38,681 nucleotides of DNA from Vicinamibacteria bacterium. GTDB taxonomy: Bacteria; Acidobacteriota; Vicinamibacteria; Vicinamibacterales; UBA8438. Location: assembly GCA_022820825.1 (NCBI GenBank), contig JAJEEU010000101.1:1-38681 (forward strand), given 5' to 3'. Below are positions 1 to 8,600 of the stretch, one piece after another. The notes under the pieces were generated by a model. It was not told where the DNA came from. It made no database searches and saw only the letters and a list, made by a program, of their open reading frames with translations. The translations under genes and the position numbers were made by a program. Numbering within the stretch: position 1 is the first letter of the stretch; each line of letters begins with the position of its first letter.

Positions 1-141
1 GAAGGTGGAGCGTTTCTTTGCGTGGCTGCAATGGCAGCGTCGCATTGTGACGCGCTGGGAGTACTACCCGGCGAACTTTCTGGGATTCGTGCAGCTCGCC
101 TCATTGCTGATATTGTTCAAACGAGTTTGAGATAGGTTCTA
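1..141 (+). mobile_element. Right end of an IS5-like insertion sequence
   Basis: The left edge of the window lies inside an insertion sequence. The end of its transposase reading frame is visible and stops at 130. The following bases, GAGATAGGTTCTA (129-141), are a plausible terminal inverted repeat, but the left end is outside the window, so neither the repeat pairing nor a target-site duplication can be checked. Immediately after it the reading frame of an RND adaptor begins without a normal start. This suggests the element inserted at or just inside the 5' end of that gene. The family call rests on the transposase tail. Confidence 0.65.
2..130 (+). CDS. IS5-family transposase, C-terminal fragment (cut by window edge)
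   Basis: Forty-two codons of an open frame run from the window edge to a TGA at 128-130. The peptide begins KVERFFAWLQWQRRIVTRWE and continues YYPANFLGFVQLA. The VERFFAWLQ..RR..TRWE pattern is the C-terminal signature of DDE transposases of the IS5 family (IS427-like group), in which the last catalytic glutamate lies in or near the conserved E of this segment. The enzyme would cut and join the ends of its own element. Only the tail is visible, so whether the whole transposase is intact cannot be judged. The tail itself has no frameshift. Confidence 0.75.
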   Translation, partial: KVERFFAWLQWQRRIVTRWEYYPANFLGFVQLASLLILFKRV

Positions 142-150
142 CTCAGCTTC

Positions 151-1353
151 TTGCTTGCCGGCGTCATCCTCATCGGATGTGTGGCCGTGGCCTATATCCT
201 GGTTGCCCGCCGGCCCGTGCCCGAGCAACATCCCGTCCCGCCGCGCGTTCCGTTCGCGTCCACGGCCCCGGTGGTTGCCGGCTCCGGCTCCATACCCGTC
301 TACGGCGCCGGTACGGTTCGCCCGCGCGCCGCGGTGGACGTGGCGGCCGAAATCAGCGGCAGGGTCGTATGGGTCGCCCCTGCCTTCCAGAGCGGGGGAC
401 GGGTGCGCCGGGGCCAGTTGATCTTTCGCATCGACGACGCCGACTACCGCGGCAGGGTGGAGCAGGCGCGCGCAAGCGTCGCCGTCCAGGAGGTGGAGCT
501 GCTGCGGGTCACGGAAGAGGCCCGCATCGCGCGCTCCCAGTACGAAAGGTTCAGACGCCTGCGCGAGAGCGGCGAATCGGTCGCCGACACCAGCCCGCTC
601 GCGCTGTGGCAACCGCAGATGGAGGCGGCCGAGGCCGTGCTGGCCAGGGACCGCGCCGCGCTCACGGAGGCCGAGGCGGCCCTGTCGCGCACGAGCATCC
701 ATGCGCCCTTCGGGGGCGTGGTGCTGGAAGAATCGCTGGACGTGGGTCAGTTCGTGGGCGCCGGCCAGAGCGTGGGCCGCCTGTATGCCGCCGACGCCGT
801 GGAAGTGGTGGTCCCGCTCTCGGACGCCGGCGCGGCGCTCATCCCGGGCCTGTGGCAACTCGAAGCCGGCAACGCCGACACGCGCGTGCGGGCTCGCGTC
901 ATCGCCGAGTACGGCGACGAGCGCTATGCGTGGACCGGCTACGTGGACCGCGCCGAGGCGGCCCTCGACGAGCAGACGCGGACGATCGACGTGATCGTGC
1001 GCGTCCCGGACCCGTTCGCGGCGGGTTCGCCGCTGAGCACGGGTAGCGACGGTGCGTCCGCCGGCGGGAACGGGCCTCCCCTGCTCGTGGGCAAGTTCGT
1101 CGAGGTCGAAATCGAGGGCATCGCCCCGGCCGACTACTTCAGGGTGCGGCGGCCGGCGCTCAGGCCCGGCGACGAAGTCTGGGTCGCGGACAACGGCACG
1201 TTGCACATCGTCCCCGTGAACGTCCTGCAGCGGTCGAATGACGAGGTGTTCCTGACGGGCGCGCTGGAAGCGGACCAGACGGTCATCATCGGCGGCATCC
1301 AGTTGGCGACCGAGGGCATGCGGGTCCAGACCGACGCCGGGAGTGCGCCGTGA
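151..1353 (+). CDS. RND efflux periplasmic adaptor (HlyD/AcrA family), 5' end probably lost to IS insertion
   Basis: Membrane-fusion protein that would link the inner-membrane RND pump encoded next to an outer-membrane channel. The 400-residue frame starts with a hydrophobic segment (about residues 2-18), then a proline-rich linker. A biotinyl-lipoyl-like half follows (VAAEISGRVVWV, with GGRVRRGQLIF near residues 78-90), then a coiled-coil hairpin (about 100-180), the second lipoyl half (TSIHAPFGGVV) and beta-barrel and membrane-proximal domains. The in-frame stop TAG at 133-135 lies in the putative IS end. The only start available is TTG at 151, with no ribosome-binding site. The natural start was therefore probably upstream and has been displaced. 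The residual N-terminus still carries the membrane anchor, so the product may be functional if translated. The stop overlaps the start of the pump gene (GTGA). No outer-membrane channel gene is nearby. Confidence 0.85.
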   Translation: MLAGVILIGCVAVAYILVARRPVPEQHPVPPRVPFASTAPVVAGSGSIPVYGAGTVRPRAAVDVAAEISGRVVWVAPAFQSGGRVRRGQLIFRIDDADYRGRVEQARASVAVQEVELLRVTEEARIARSQYERFRRLRESGESVADTSPLALWQPQMEAAEAVLARDRAALTEAEAALSRTSIHAPFGGVVLEESLDVGQFVGAGQSVGRLYAADAVEVVVPLSDAGAALIPGLWQLEAGNADTRVRARVIAEYGDERYAWTGYVDRAEAALDEQTRTIDVIVRVPDPFAAGSPLSTGSDGASAGGNGPPLLVGKFVEVEIEGIAPADYFRVRRPALRPGDEVWVADNGTLHIVPVNVLQRSNDEVFLTGALEADQTVIIGGIQLATEGMRVQTDAGSAP

Positions 1354-4300
1354 GCCCGAACGGCGACACGGCGGGCGAGCCGGGCGGTCCGATCGCCTAC
1401 ATGGCGAGCAACCCCATCGCCGCCAATCTGTTCATGTTCGGCATATTGGCGTGCGGCTTCGTCGCGCTGGGCGCCCTGGAGCGCGAAGCCTGGCCGACGG
1501 TGCCCTTCAATACCATCGAGGTGTCGATGGTCTATCCCGGCGCCACGCCGGAGGAGGTCGAAGAGTCGATCGTCGTCAAGATCGAGGAACAGCTCGAGGC
1601 GCTGGCGGACGTTGATGCGGTCAAGTCCCTGGCGGCCCCGGGACTGGCGTCGGTGCGGGCCGAATTGAAGTCGGGCGTCGACATGGGCGAGGTCATGGAC
1701 GAGATCCAGGCCGCGATCGGCCGCATCCAGTCGTTTCCCGCCGCGGCCGAGCGTCCCGAGTTTCGGGAGATGGAGAACCGCACCAGCGTCATCCGCATGA
1801 TTCTCCATGGCGACATCCCCGAGCGCTCGCTGAAGGAGTTGGCCCACCGGATCGAAGACGACCTGGCGTCGCTGCCCGACATCTCCCACGTCGAGACCAC
1901 CGGGACCAAGAACTACGAGATCTCGATCGAAGTGCCGCTGGCCCGGCTGCGCGCTCTCGGGCTGACGCTCGACGACGTCGCGGCCGCCGTCCGCCGCAGC
2001 TCGCTCGACCTGTCGGCCGGCAGCCTCGATACGCGCGACGCGGAGGTGCGCGTCCAGACCATCGGCCAGAGCTACGACCAGCAGGACTTCGAGGAAATCG
2101 TCGTCCTCGCGCGGTCCGACGGGACGGCCGTGCGCCTCGGAGACATCGCCGACGTGCGCGACGCCTTCCAGAATACGGACCTGATCCTCGAGCACGAGGG
2201 CCGGCCGGCAGTCTACGTGGAGGTGTTCCGGGCCGACGGCGAGCAGGTGATGGACGTGGCGCAGGCCGTGCACGAGCATACGGCGAACGTGATTGCCCCG
2301 TCGCTGCCCGACGGCGTCGGGATCACCATCTGGAACGACGAGTCCCAGAGCTACGCGGAACGGGTCGACCTCCTCGTCCGGAACGGCCTGCTGGGAATCC
2401 TCCTGGTCTTCATCGCGCTGGCCCTGTTCCTCGAGCTGCGGCTCGCTATGTGGGTCGTCGTCGGCATGGTCACGTCGGGCATCGGGGCCCTGGCGGTGAT
2501 GCTCGTGCTCGACATCGCGATCAACACCATTTCGCTGTTCGCGTTCGTGCTGGCCATCGGCATCATGGTCGACGACGCCATCGTCGTGGCCGAGCACATC
2601 TATCTCGAACGCCAGCGCGGCACGTCGGGAGTCGTGGCGGCGATCCGGGGCGCGCGGCGCATCAGGAATCCGTTGACCTTCGCGGTGCTCACCTCGGTGG
2701 CGGCATTCGCGCCCCTGCTGTTCATTCCCGGGAACATCGGAGAAATCTGGACCGCGCTGCCGGTGATCATCATCGGCATGCTGTTCATCTCGCTGGCCGA
2801 GTCGCTCTTCATACTTCCAAGCCACCTGTCCCACATGCATGGACCGGACTGGAAGCCGACCAGCCTGGTGGATCGGTTCTTCGCGGGCACCCGCAACCTC
2901 GTGGATCGAACCCTGAACGCATTCCTGGACGGCCCCCTGGATCGAGCGCTGCGCGTCTCCACGAATCATCCCGCCGTCGTCGTGTGCAGCGCCATCGGCC
3001 TTCTCGTCGTCAGCCTGTCCCTGGTGCCGGCGGGCATCGTCCCCACGACCTTCGCCGACGTGGTGGAAGGCGATTTCGTCACGGCCACGCTGGAAATGCC
3101 GGACGGCACGCCGGCCGAGCGGACCTACGCGGTGGCGATGGAGCTGGAACAGGCGGGACGGCGGGTCCTGGAACGCCTGGATGAGGAACGGCCGCGCAGC
3201 GCGCCGTCGCTGTTGTCGGGCGTCACGGTAACCGTCGGCCAGCGACCGCGGGTGGAGGGAGGCGGGCTCGACCCGACGCCCACCACGAATCCGGAAGCGA
3301 ACATCGCCACCATCGACTTCAGGCTCCTGGGCGCCCAGCAGAGGGACATGTCCACCATCGCCATCGTGCAGGACTGGCGCGAGGAGGTCGGCGTCCTCCC
3401 CTACGTGCGGGCGATCACCTTCAGCGGCGAGGTCATCGATCTCGGCAATCCCGTCCATGCGGTGCTGTCGCATCCGGATCCGCAGCGGCTGGGAGAAGTC
3501 GCGGATTCGGTCGTCGACGGCCTGCGCACCGTCACGGGGGTGTTCGACGTCCGGTCCGACCACACGCCCGGTGTCGGACAGATTCAACTGGAGCTGCGGT
3601 CGGAGGCGCGCACGCTGGGCCTGACGGTCGAGGACATGGCGCGGCAGGTGCGGGCGGCGTTCTTCGGCGTGGAGGCGCTGCGGCTGCAGCGGGAGCGTGA
3701 AGAGGTCCGGGTCTATGCGCGACTGCCCACCGACGAGCGCGACGCGATCACCGATGTGGAGGGCTACCTGATCCGCACCCGGTCGGGCGGGGAGGTGCCC
3801 ATCGGCCAGGCTGCATCGATGAAGATGGGCACATCGCCGCCGACGATCCGGCGCGAAGACGGACAGCGCGTCATCACGGTGACCGCGGATGTCGATCCGA
3901 CCGCGATCTCGGCCGGCGAAGCGAATGCCATCCTCGAAGACACCATCCTGGCGGAGCTGGCCGTCGCGAACCCGGGGCTGACCTTCACGTTCGGCGGCGA
4001 GCAGCAGCAGCAACTGGAGTCGCTGGACGCCCTGTACCGCGGCTTCGCGCTGGCCATGCTGGCGATTTTCGCGCTGTTGGCGATACCGCTGGGTTCCTAC
4101 GCCAAGCCGTTCATCGTGATGGCCGTCATTCCGATCGGCCTCATCGGCGTGGTCCTCGGGCACCTCACGCTGGGTGTGGCGCTGAGCGCCGCGTCGTTCA
4201 TGGGCTTCTTCGGACTCAGCGGGGTCGTCGTCAACGATTCGCTGGTCATGCTCGACTTCATCGACCAGCGGCTCAGGGAGGGCGCGCCGCCGAAGACGGC

Positions 4301-4541
4301 GATAGTCGAGGGCGCCAAGGGACGCTTCCGGCCCATCGTGCTGACCTCGGTAACGACTTTCCTCGGCTTCACGCCCCTCATTCTCGAGACCTCCATCCAG
4401 GCGCAGTTCCTGGTCCCCTTCGCGGCGTCGCTCGGCGTCGGCATCATGGTCACGACGGCCATACTGATGCTGCTCGTGCCGGCGCTGATGGCCATCTACA
4501 TGCGGGCCAACTCGCGCCGCCTGGCAGCGGCGACGGCCTGA
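1350..4541 (+). CDS. RND-superfamily efflux pump, inner-membrane permease (AcrB/HAE type)
   Basis: Proton-driven inner-membrane transporter that expels hydrophobic or amphiphilic compounds or metals through a tripartite complex with the upstream adaptor. At 1063 residues it has the normal family length and the duplicated architecture: a first transmembrane helix (about 22-42), a porter/docking domain, TM2-6, a second periplasmic domain, and TM8-12. The TM4 motif GIMVDDAIVVAEH carries the paired aspartates (D408, D409) of the proton relay. In TM10 the aligned motif reads VVVNDSLVMLDF (N962, D963), so the lysine of AcrB (K940) is absent, as in a number of environmental RND pumps. The GTG start overlaps the adaptor stop by four bases, which implies translational coupling. 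The substrate cannot be read from the sequence. Confidence 0.93.
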   Translation: MSPNGDTAGEPGGPIAYMASNPIAANLFMFGILACGFVALGALEREAWPTVPFNTIEVSMVYPGATPEEVEESIVVKIEEQLEALADVDAVKSLAAPGLASVRAELKSGVDMGEVMDEIQAAIGRIQSFPAAAERPEFREMENRTSVIRMILHGDIPERSLKELAHRIEDDLASLPDISHVETTGTKNYEISIEVPLARLRALGLTLDDVAAAVRRSSLDLSAGSLDTRDAEVRVQTIGQSYDQQDFEEIVVLARSDGTAVRLGDIADVRDAFQNTDLILEHEGRPAVYVEVFRADGEQVMDVAQAVHEHTANVIAPSLPDGVGITIWNDESQSYAERVDLLVRNGLLGILLVFIALALFLELRLAMWVVVGMVTSGIGALAVMLVLDIAINTISLFAFVLAIGIMVDDAIVVAEHIYLERQRGTSGVVAAIRGARRIRNPLTFAVLTSVAAFAPLLFIPGNIGEIWTALPVIIIGMLFISLAESLFILPSHLSHMHGPDWKPTSLVDRFFAGTRNLVDRTLNAFLDGPLDRALRVSTNHPAVVVCSAIGLLVVSLSLVPAGIVPTTFADVVEGDFVTATLEMPDGTPAERTYAVAMELEQAGRRVLERLDEERPRSAPSLLSGVTVTVGQRPRVEGGGLDPTPTTNPEANIATIDFRLLGAQQRDMSTIAIVQDWREEVGVLPYVRAITFSGEVIDLGNPVHAVLSHPDPQRLGEVADSVVDGLRTVTGVFDVRSDHTPGVGQIQLELRSEARTLGLTVEDMARQVRAAFFGVEALRLQREREEVRVYARLPTDERDAITDVEGYLIRTRSGGEVPIGQAASMKMGTSPPTIRREDGQRVITVTADVDPTAISAGEANAILEDTILAELAVANPGLTFTFGGEQQQQLESLDALYRGFALAMLAIFALLAIPLGSYAKPFIVMAVIPIGLIGVVLGHLTLGVALSAASFMGFFGLSGVVVNDSLVMLDFIDQRLREGAPPKTAIVEGAKGRFRPIVLTSVTTFLGFTPLILETSIQAQFLVPFAASLGVGIMVTTAILMLLVPALMAIYMRANSRRLAAATA

Positions 4542-4554
4542 CGCGCAACGCATT

Positions 4555-4593
4555 CCGGCGGAACGCCGGTCGAACACGGCGGGAGTTTCGCCG
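4555..4593. terminator. Two small hairpins between convergent genes
   Basis: The 59-base gap between the ends of the RND pump and the P450 fusion contains two perfect stems: CCGGCG-GAA-CGCCGG (4555-4569) and CGGCG-GGAGTTT-CGCCG (4577-4593). They sit where a bidirectional terminator is expected, but neither is followed by a T run, so intrinsic termination is uncertain. Confidence 0.35.
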
Positions 4594-4600
4594 CGAGCTC

Positions 4601-6631
4601 CTATGCCGCGGAGGGCCCGGCGGCGGGCTCGAGGGGGTGCCGGTGGCCGGTGACCCGGAACTTGAACGACTTGGCGGGACTGATCTTGGGTAGCGGACTC
4701 AGCTTCAACTGATAGTCCCTCGGCACCAGCTCCAGCTCCAGGTGGCGGGCGATCAACAGCAGGTTTGCCAGCATCTGCAGCTCGGTCCAGCGCGCTCCGC
4801 CGCAGACGTGCGTGCCGACGCCGAATGGCGTATATGCCGCGGTCCGCCTGTGCTCGGAGCGCGGTTCCGTGTATCGATCGATGTCGAACTTCTCCGGTTC
4901 CGGGAAGTGTTTTTCCATGTAGTGCGTGGCGGGAAACGCGCACAGCACCGAGGCGTACGCCGGCACTTCGATGCCGTCGATCTCGAACGCGTTCATCGCA
5001 GTTCGCATCTGAATTGGAATGACCGGATGTAGTCGCAGCACTTCCATGATGAACCGATGCGCTACGTCAATGGCTGCGGGATCGAGATCCTCGCCCTTGG
5101 GATCCCCGTTCGCGAACAGCGCGTCCGCTTCGGCGCGGATCCGCTCCAGGAGATCCGGGTTCTTCACGAGCTCGTAGATCGTGAACGCCATTGCGCTGCC
5201 CGTGTAGTGGCCGGCGATGATCGGCGCAATGAATGCGAATCCCAGGTCGGTTTCAGGCAGGAATTGCGGATCGGCATGATGCAGGTCCATCAGGTCGTCG
5301 ACCAGGTCCCGCCGCTTGCCCTCCCGTTGCGCCGGCGTGTGCGCGGCGTGGATCAGCGCATACAGCTCCAGCACGCGCTTGCGGTAACGGTTCATGCGCG
5401 GCGTGCGCAGCGTGAACCTGGGCAGGACCTGCATCACGTGCACCAGCAACGCCCGGTATTCGAACAGGAGCAGATCATCCAGGACGCCGGTGACCGTCTC
5501 CGAGGGCTTGATGCTCACGCTGAGCTGGGAGATCTGTTCCCCGATGAACCGCTGGCACGACATTTCCCCCGGCACGGTATTCCCGATCCCCCAGCCTTCG
5601 AACGAGCGCCGGCCGAGTGCAAACAGCTCATCGAGGCGGTCGACGACGACCTGCCGGGAATTGCCGGCCTTCACGGTCTTGCGCATGCGGAAGTGCTCGG
5701 CTCCGTCCATGCTGGCGATGGACCGCGCCGTTCCCCATTCCGTCTGAAAACCCTCCAGGTAATCCCGGGTCCGCAGGTGGAGACGGCCCTTCTTGGAGAT
5801 CCACGTATTCGCCTCCTCCCCGGCGAGCACCACCATGTTGCGGCCGGGGACCTTCAGACGAAATACCGGCCCCAGCCTCTCGCTTTGTTCCGCCATGAAC
5901 TTCGGGATGTTTCCCGCGCGGAACGACCTGGAGGAAATCATGTCCCAGAGATTCGCCTCTGGCAGCGGGCGGCGGCGCGCCGCGCGCATGCTCTCCGGCG
6001 GGCGATAGGAGCTGCGCACGGCCGGACCTATGGCCCGCCCGATCAGGTCCAGGCCGCTGAACAGCTCGATGCGGTCTTGCGCGAGCTCGTACTCCTCGGG
6101 CTCCATCATGGCGGGGAACCCGCCGCAGTAGTTCACGAGGCCGATGATTGCGGCTTCACGCGGGTCCGGTATCTCGTCGTCGAGCAGCGTGCGCATGATC
6201 CGGCCCTTGATCTCCTCGCCGGACCTGCCGTCCACCAGGGGATAACGGCCGGTGCGCGTGACCTTGCTGGACAGGGACATGAACCCGCCCGTATCGGATT
6301 CGAAGATGCCCGCCTTCACCAGGCGATCAATCGCGACGTCGCCGATGTCGTCCGCCCGGCGCGTGGCAATGCGCTCCACCCAGTATTGCGGCGCGTGGAC
6401 GTTTTGCGCCGCGGTGATGTCCGCGAGCGTCGGGTCCAGCAGCTCGTCTCCGGTTGGAGTCGAATCGGCAAGGGTAAGCGACGTCAAGTCGGAGTCGATG
6501 CGATCCTCCATGGCCAGGTCCATGAGAACCGCGCCCGCGAGCGCGCAGGACATCTTCCACTCGGGGATGGGCACGAAATAGCCTGACTTGTCACTGTGCA
6601 GCAGGAGCAGCAGTTCCTCCGCGAATCTCAT
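4601..6631 (-). CDS. GPP34 domain fused to cytochrome P450
   Basis: A 676-residue two-domain protein. Residues 1 to about 205 match the GPP34/GOLPH3-like family: the opening MRFAEELLLLLHSDKSG, ALAGAVLMDLAMEDRI, and the later RTLLDDEIPDPREAAIIGLV. In eukaryotes this fold binds phosphatidylinositol-4-phosphate on Golgi membranes; bacterial members are of unknown role. Residues about 225-665 are a cytochrome P450. The I-helix reads AGHYTG (473-478) rather than the usual AGxDTT, the K-helix ExxR is E530-R533, and the heme loop FGVGTHVCGG has the ligand cysteine at C610. The reaction is presumably haem-thiolate oxygenation of an unknown, perhaps lipid or terpenoid, substrate. ATG 6631 was chosen because it opens the GPP34 homology and has GAGGG nine bases upstream. 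An in-frame TTG at 6679 lies upstream of the predicted transcription start. The gene has its own promoter-like sequence, so it may be independent of the upstream operon. Confidence 0.9.
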   Translation of the reverse strand: MRFAEELLLLLHSDKSGYFVPIPEWKMSCALAGAVLMDLAMEDRIDSDLTSLTLADSTPTGDELLDPTLADITAAQNVHAPQYWVERIATRRADDIGDVAIDRLVKAGIFESDTGGFMSLSSKVTRTGRYPLVDGRSGEEIKGRIMRTLLDDEIPDPREAAIIGLVNYCGGFPAMMEPEEYELAQDRIELFSGLDLIGRAIGPAVRSSYRPPESMRAARRRPLPEANLWDMISSRSFRAGNIPKFMAEQSERLGPVFRLKVPGRNMVVLAGEEANTWISKKGRLHLRTRDYLEGFQTEWGTARSIASMDGAEHFRMRKTVKAGNSRQVVVDRLDELFALGRRSFEGWGIGNTVPGEMSCQRFIGEQISQLSVSIKPSETVTGVLDDLLLFEYRALLVHVMQVLPRFTLRTPRMNRYRKRVLELYALIHAAHTPAQREGKRRDLVDDLMDLHHADPQFLPETDLGFAFIAPIIAGHYTGSAMAFTIYELVKNPDLLERIRAEADALFANGDPKGEDLDPAAIDVAHRFIMEVLRLHPVIPIQMRTAMNAFEIDGIEVPAYASVLCAFPATHYMEKHFPEPEKFDIDRYTEPRSEHRRTAAYTPFGVGTHVCGGARWTELQMLANLLLIARHLELELVPRDYQLKLSPLPKISPAKSFKFRVTGHRHPLEPAAGPSAA

Positions 6632-6693
6632 GTCATGAAACCCTCTACGGCTCTCGCGCCGGTCGCGCGCCAGGCGCAAAAACTCCTTTGTTC

Positions 6694-6722
6694 TCTATAG
6701 CATACAGGTGGTTCCCCGTCAA
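6694..6722 (-). promoter_or_regulatory. Near-consensus sigma-70 promoter for the GPP34-P450 gene
   Basis: Reading the minus strand, TTGACG (6722-6717) and TATAGA (6699-6694) are separated by exactly 17 bases. This is the best -35/-10 pair I see in the window. Transcription would begin near 6687, giving a leader of about 55 bases before ATG 6631. An AAAGGAG at 6689-6683 would fall at the transcript start and is too close (3 bases) to the TTG at 6679, which argues against that start. Confidence 0.6.
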
Positions 6723-6730
6723 ACGGGGTC

Positions 6731-8485
6731 TCAGGGAAGGGCAAAGACGAACAGGTTGTTGCCGAGGCTCGGGCGCAGCTCGGGAGTCAGCAGCGAGAAC
6801 ACCTGCGAATCGCCCGATACGCCGGTGCTGACCGCGACGTACTGCCGTCCGTCGACGGCGTAGGTCATCGGAAAGCCGCTGACCGGCGAACCGAGGTTGA
6901 TCTCCCACAACACCGCCCCGGCATCCTGATCCAGGGCCCGGAAGCGCCCGTTGACGTCTCCCCCGAACACCAGTCCGCCGCCGGTCGTCGCCAGCGACAT
7001 CGTGGCGGAGCGCTGCTCGTAGGTCCAGCGCGTCTCGCCCGTCTCGACCGATATGGCCCGCACCAGGCCGAGATCGTCCATGCCTGGCGTGAGCTGGTGG
7101 CGGACCACGAGCGAATACAGCTCGATGGAGATGTCGGTGTCGCTGCCTTCCCCCGACGCCAGCATCCTTCCGCACGTATTGCGCAGCGGGAAGAACATCG
7201 TGTTGGTCAGCGGGCTGTACGCCCCGGCCTCCCAGTTCTTGCCGCCGTGGTACGTGGGACACACCGTCACCTGCTGTCCTCCGCCGGTGAAGACGAGCTC
7301 CGAATTGGCCGTAACTTCCCCCGTGGCGCCGTCGATGCTGCTGATCACGTTCTGCGTGGTCGTCGGCGTGGCCCACAGGAACTCGCCGGTCTCGCGGTCG
7401 AGCGTGTACACGACGCCGGTCTTGCCCGGGATGCCGGTGACCACCTTGCGCCGCTCGCCCGGCAGCAGCCGCGGATTGATCCAGCTCACCGCGCCGGAGT
7501 CCGGCGCCACGGCCGTATCGACCAGGATCCGCTCGAACGGGTGGTCAAGATCCCAGTGGTCGTTCAGGTGCTGGTAGTACCAGACGATCTCGCCGGTGTC
7601 GGCATTCAACGCCAGCGTCGAGTTGTGATAGAGGTGCTGATTGTCCACGCCGCCCAGCATGAACTTCGGGGCCGGCGACGTGACCGACGTGCCGACGTAT
7701 ACGAGGTTGAGCTCGGAGTCGTAGCTCGGCACCATCCAGGCGCCCACGTGCCGCCGGTCCTCGTACGGCACGTCTCCCCAGGTGTCGTACCCCGGCTCAC
7801 CCGGACGGGGAATCAGGTGCGTGCGCCACAGCTCGCGGCCGGTGCGCGGCTCGTGCGCGGTGACGACGCATGCCTCCGGTCCCGCCTGCGGCATGCAGCC
7901 GCGGCCCGACACGACCTTGCCGCCGGCGATGATCGGGCCGGACGTCTGGTGGGCCGGCTGGGTCTTGTAGTCCAGGATCTGTGTCTCCCAGACCTGGCGC
8001 CCGGTCGCGGCGTCGAGAGCAAAGATGAAGTCGTCGGTCGACGTATCGATGATCAGGTTGTCGTAGATGGCGACGTTGCGGTTGGTCGAATTCAGCCGCA
8101 CGAACTCGCGCACGTCCTCCGGCAGCGAGCGGCGATGCTCCCACAGCAGGTCCCCGGTGGCGGCGTCGATCGCCTGGATGACGTCTTCCGGGTTCGGCAT
8201 GTACAGCACGCCGTCGTACACCAGCGGCGTCGCGGCCTGGGCGCCGGCCCCCAACGCACGGGACCAGACCAATCGCAGGTCGGCCACGTTCTCCCGGTCG
8301 ATCTGATCCAGCGGGCTGTAGCCCCAGCCGTTTGCCGTCCGCCGCCAGGTCGGCCAGTCGGCGGGGTCCGGAGCGTCGAGCATCGCGTCGGTGACGGGCG
8401 CGAAGGCACCGCCGGTTTGCGCCGGCGCGTGCGCCGGCATGACCACGATCAATCCGAGCACGGCCAGCCACCCGATGGAATGCAT
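6731..8485 (-). CDS. Secreted PQQ-type quinoprotein dehydrogenase (beta-propeller)
   Basis: Predicted periplasmic quinoprotein of 584 residues that would oxidise an alcohol, sugar or related substrate and pass electrons to the respiratory chain. The N-terminus is a signal peptide (hydrophobic 5-18, cleavage near AHAPAQ). The body is built from propeller blades with repeated tryptophan-docking motifs such as IDAATGDLLWEHR, LDAATGRQVWETQ and LNADTGEIVWYYQ. The NDHWDLDH motif (308-315) matches the acidic active-site segment of the family. C197 and C206 sit in a GRGCxxxxGPEAC segment instead of adjacent cysteines. There is no haem-c motif, so an external cytochrome would be needed. ATG 8485 is preceded by GAGGAG and opens the signal peptide; the open frame further upstream has no such features. 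It lies 115 bases after the DUF6152-like gene. Substrate unknown; whether PQQ is bound is inferred. Confidence 0.87.
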   Translation of the reverse strand: MHSIGWLAVLGLIVVMPAHAPAQTGGAFAPVTDAMLDAPDPADWPTWRRTANGWGYSPLDQIDRENVADLRLVWSRALGAGAQAATPLVYDGVLYMPNPEDVIQAIDAATGDLLWEHRRSLPEDVREFVRLNSTNRNVAIYDNLIIDTSTDDFIFALDAATGRQVWETQILDYKTQPAHQTSGPIIAGGKVVSGRGCMPQAGPEACVVTAHEPRTGRELWRTHLIPRPGEPGYDTWGDVPYEDRRHVGAWMVPSYDSELNLVYVGTSVTSPAPKFMLGGVDNQHLYHNSTLALNADTGEIVWYYQHLNDHWDLDHPFERILVDTAVAPDSGAVSWINPRLLPGERRKVVTGIPGKTGVVYTLDRETGEFLWATPTTTQNVISSIDGATGEVTANSELVFTGGGQQVTVCPTYHGGKNWEAGAYSPLTNTMFFPLRNTCGRMLASGEGSDTDISIELYSLVVRHQLTPGMDDLGLVRAISVETGETRWTYEQRSATMSLATTGGGLVFGGDVNGRFRALDQDAGAVLWEINLGSPVSGFPMTYAVDGRQYVAVSTGVSGDSQVFSLLTPELRPSLGNNLFVFALP

Positions 8486-8600
8486 GCCTCTCCTCGCGAC
8501 GGACGGCGCCGCCGGCCAGCGGCGCGCTTGTGCGGCTTGTGGCGGGAGGCGCCGCCCCGGACAGACCCGGAAACGGCGCGTGTGCGTCAACCGGTGGTCA

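Noticed and set aside
1134..4943. Very long open frame on the minus strand, antisense to the RND pump
   Set aside because: It is composed of low-complexity R/D/G/H-rich sequence typical of the antisense frame of GC-rich genes. The plus-strand frame encodes a complete RND pump and no family is recognisable on the minus strand.
6632..6679. TTG 6679 as the start of the P450 fusion
   Set aside because: AAAGGAG is only three bases from it and lies at the predicted transcription start. The GPP34 homology begins at ATG 6631, which has a properly spaced GAGGG.
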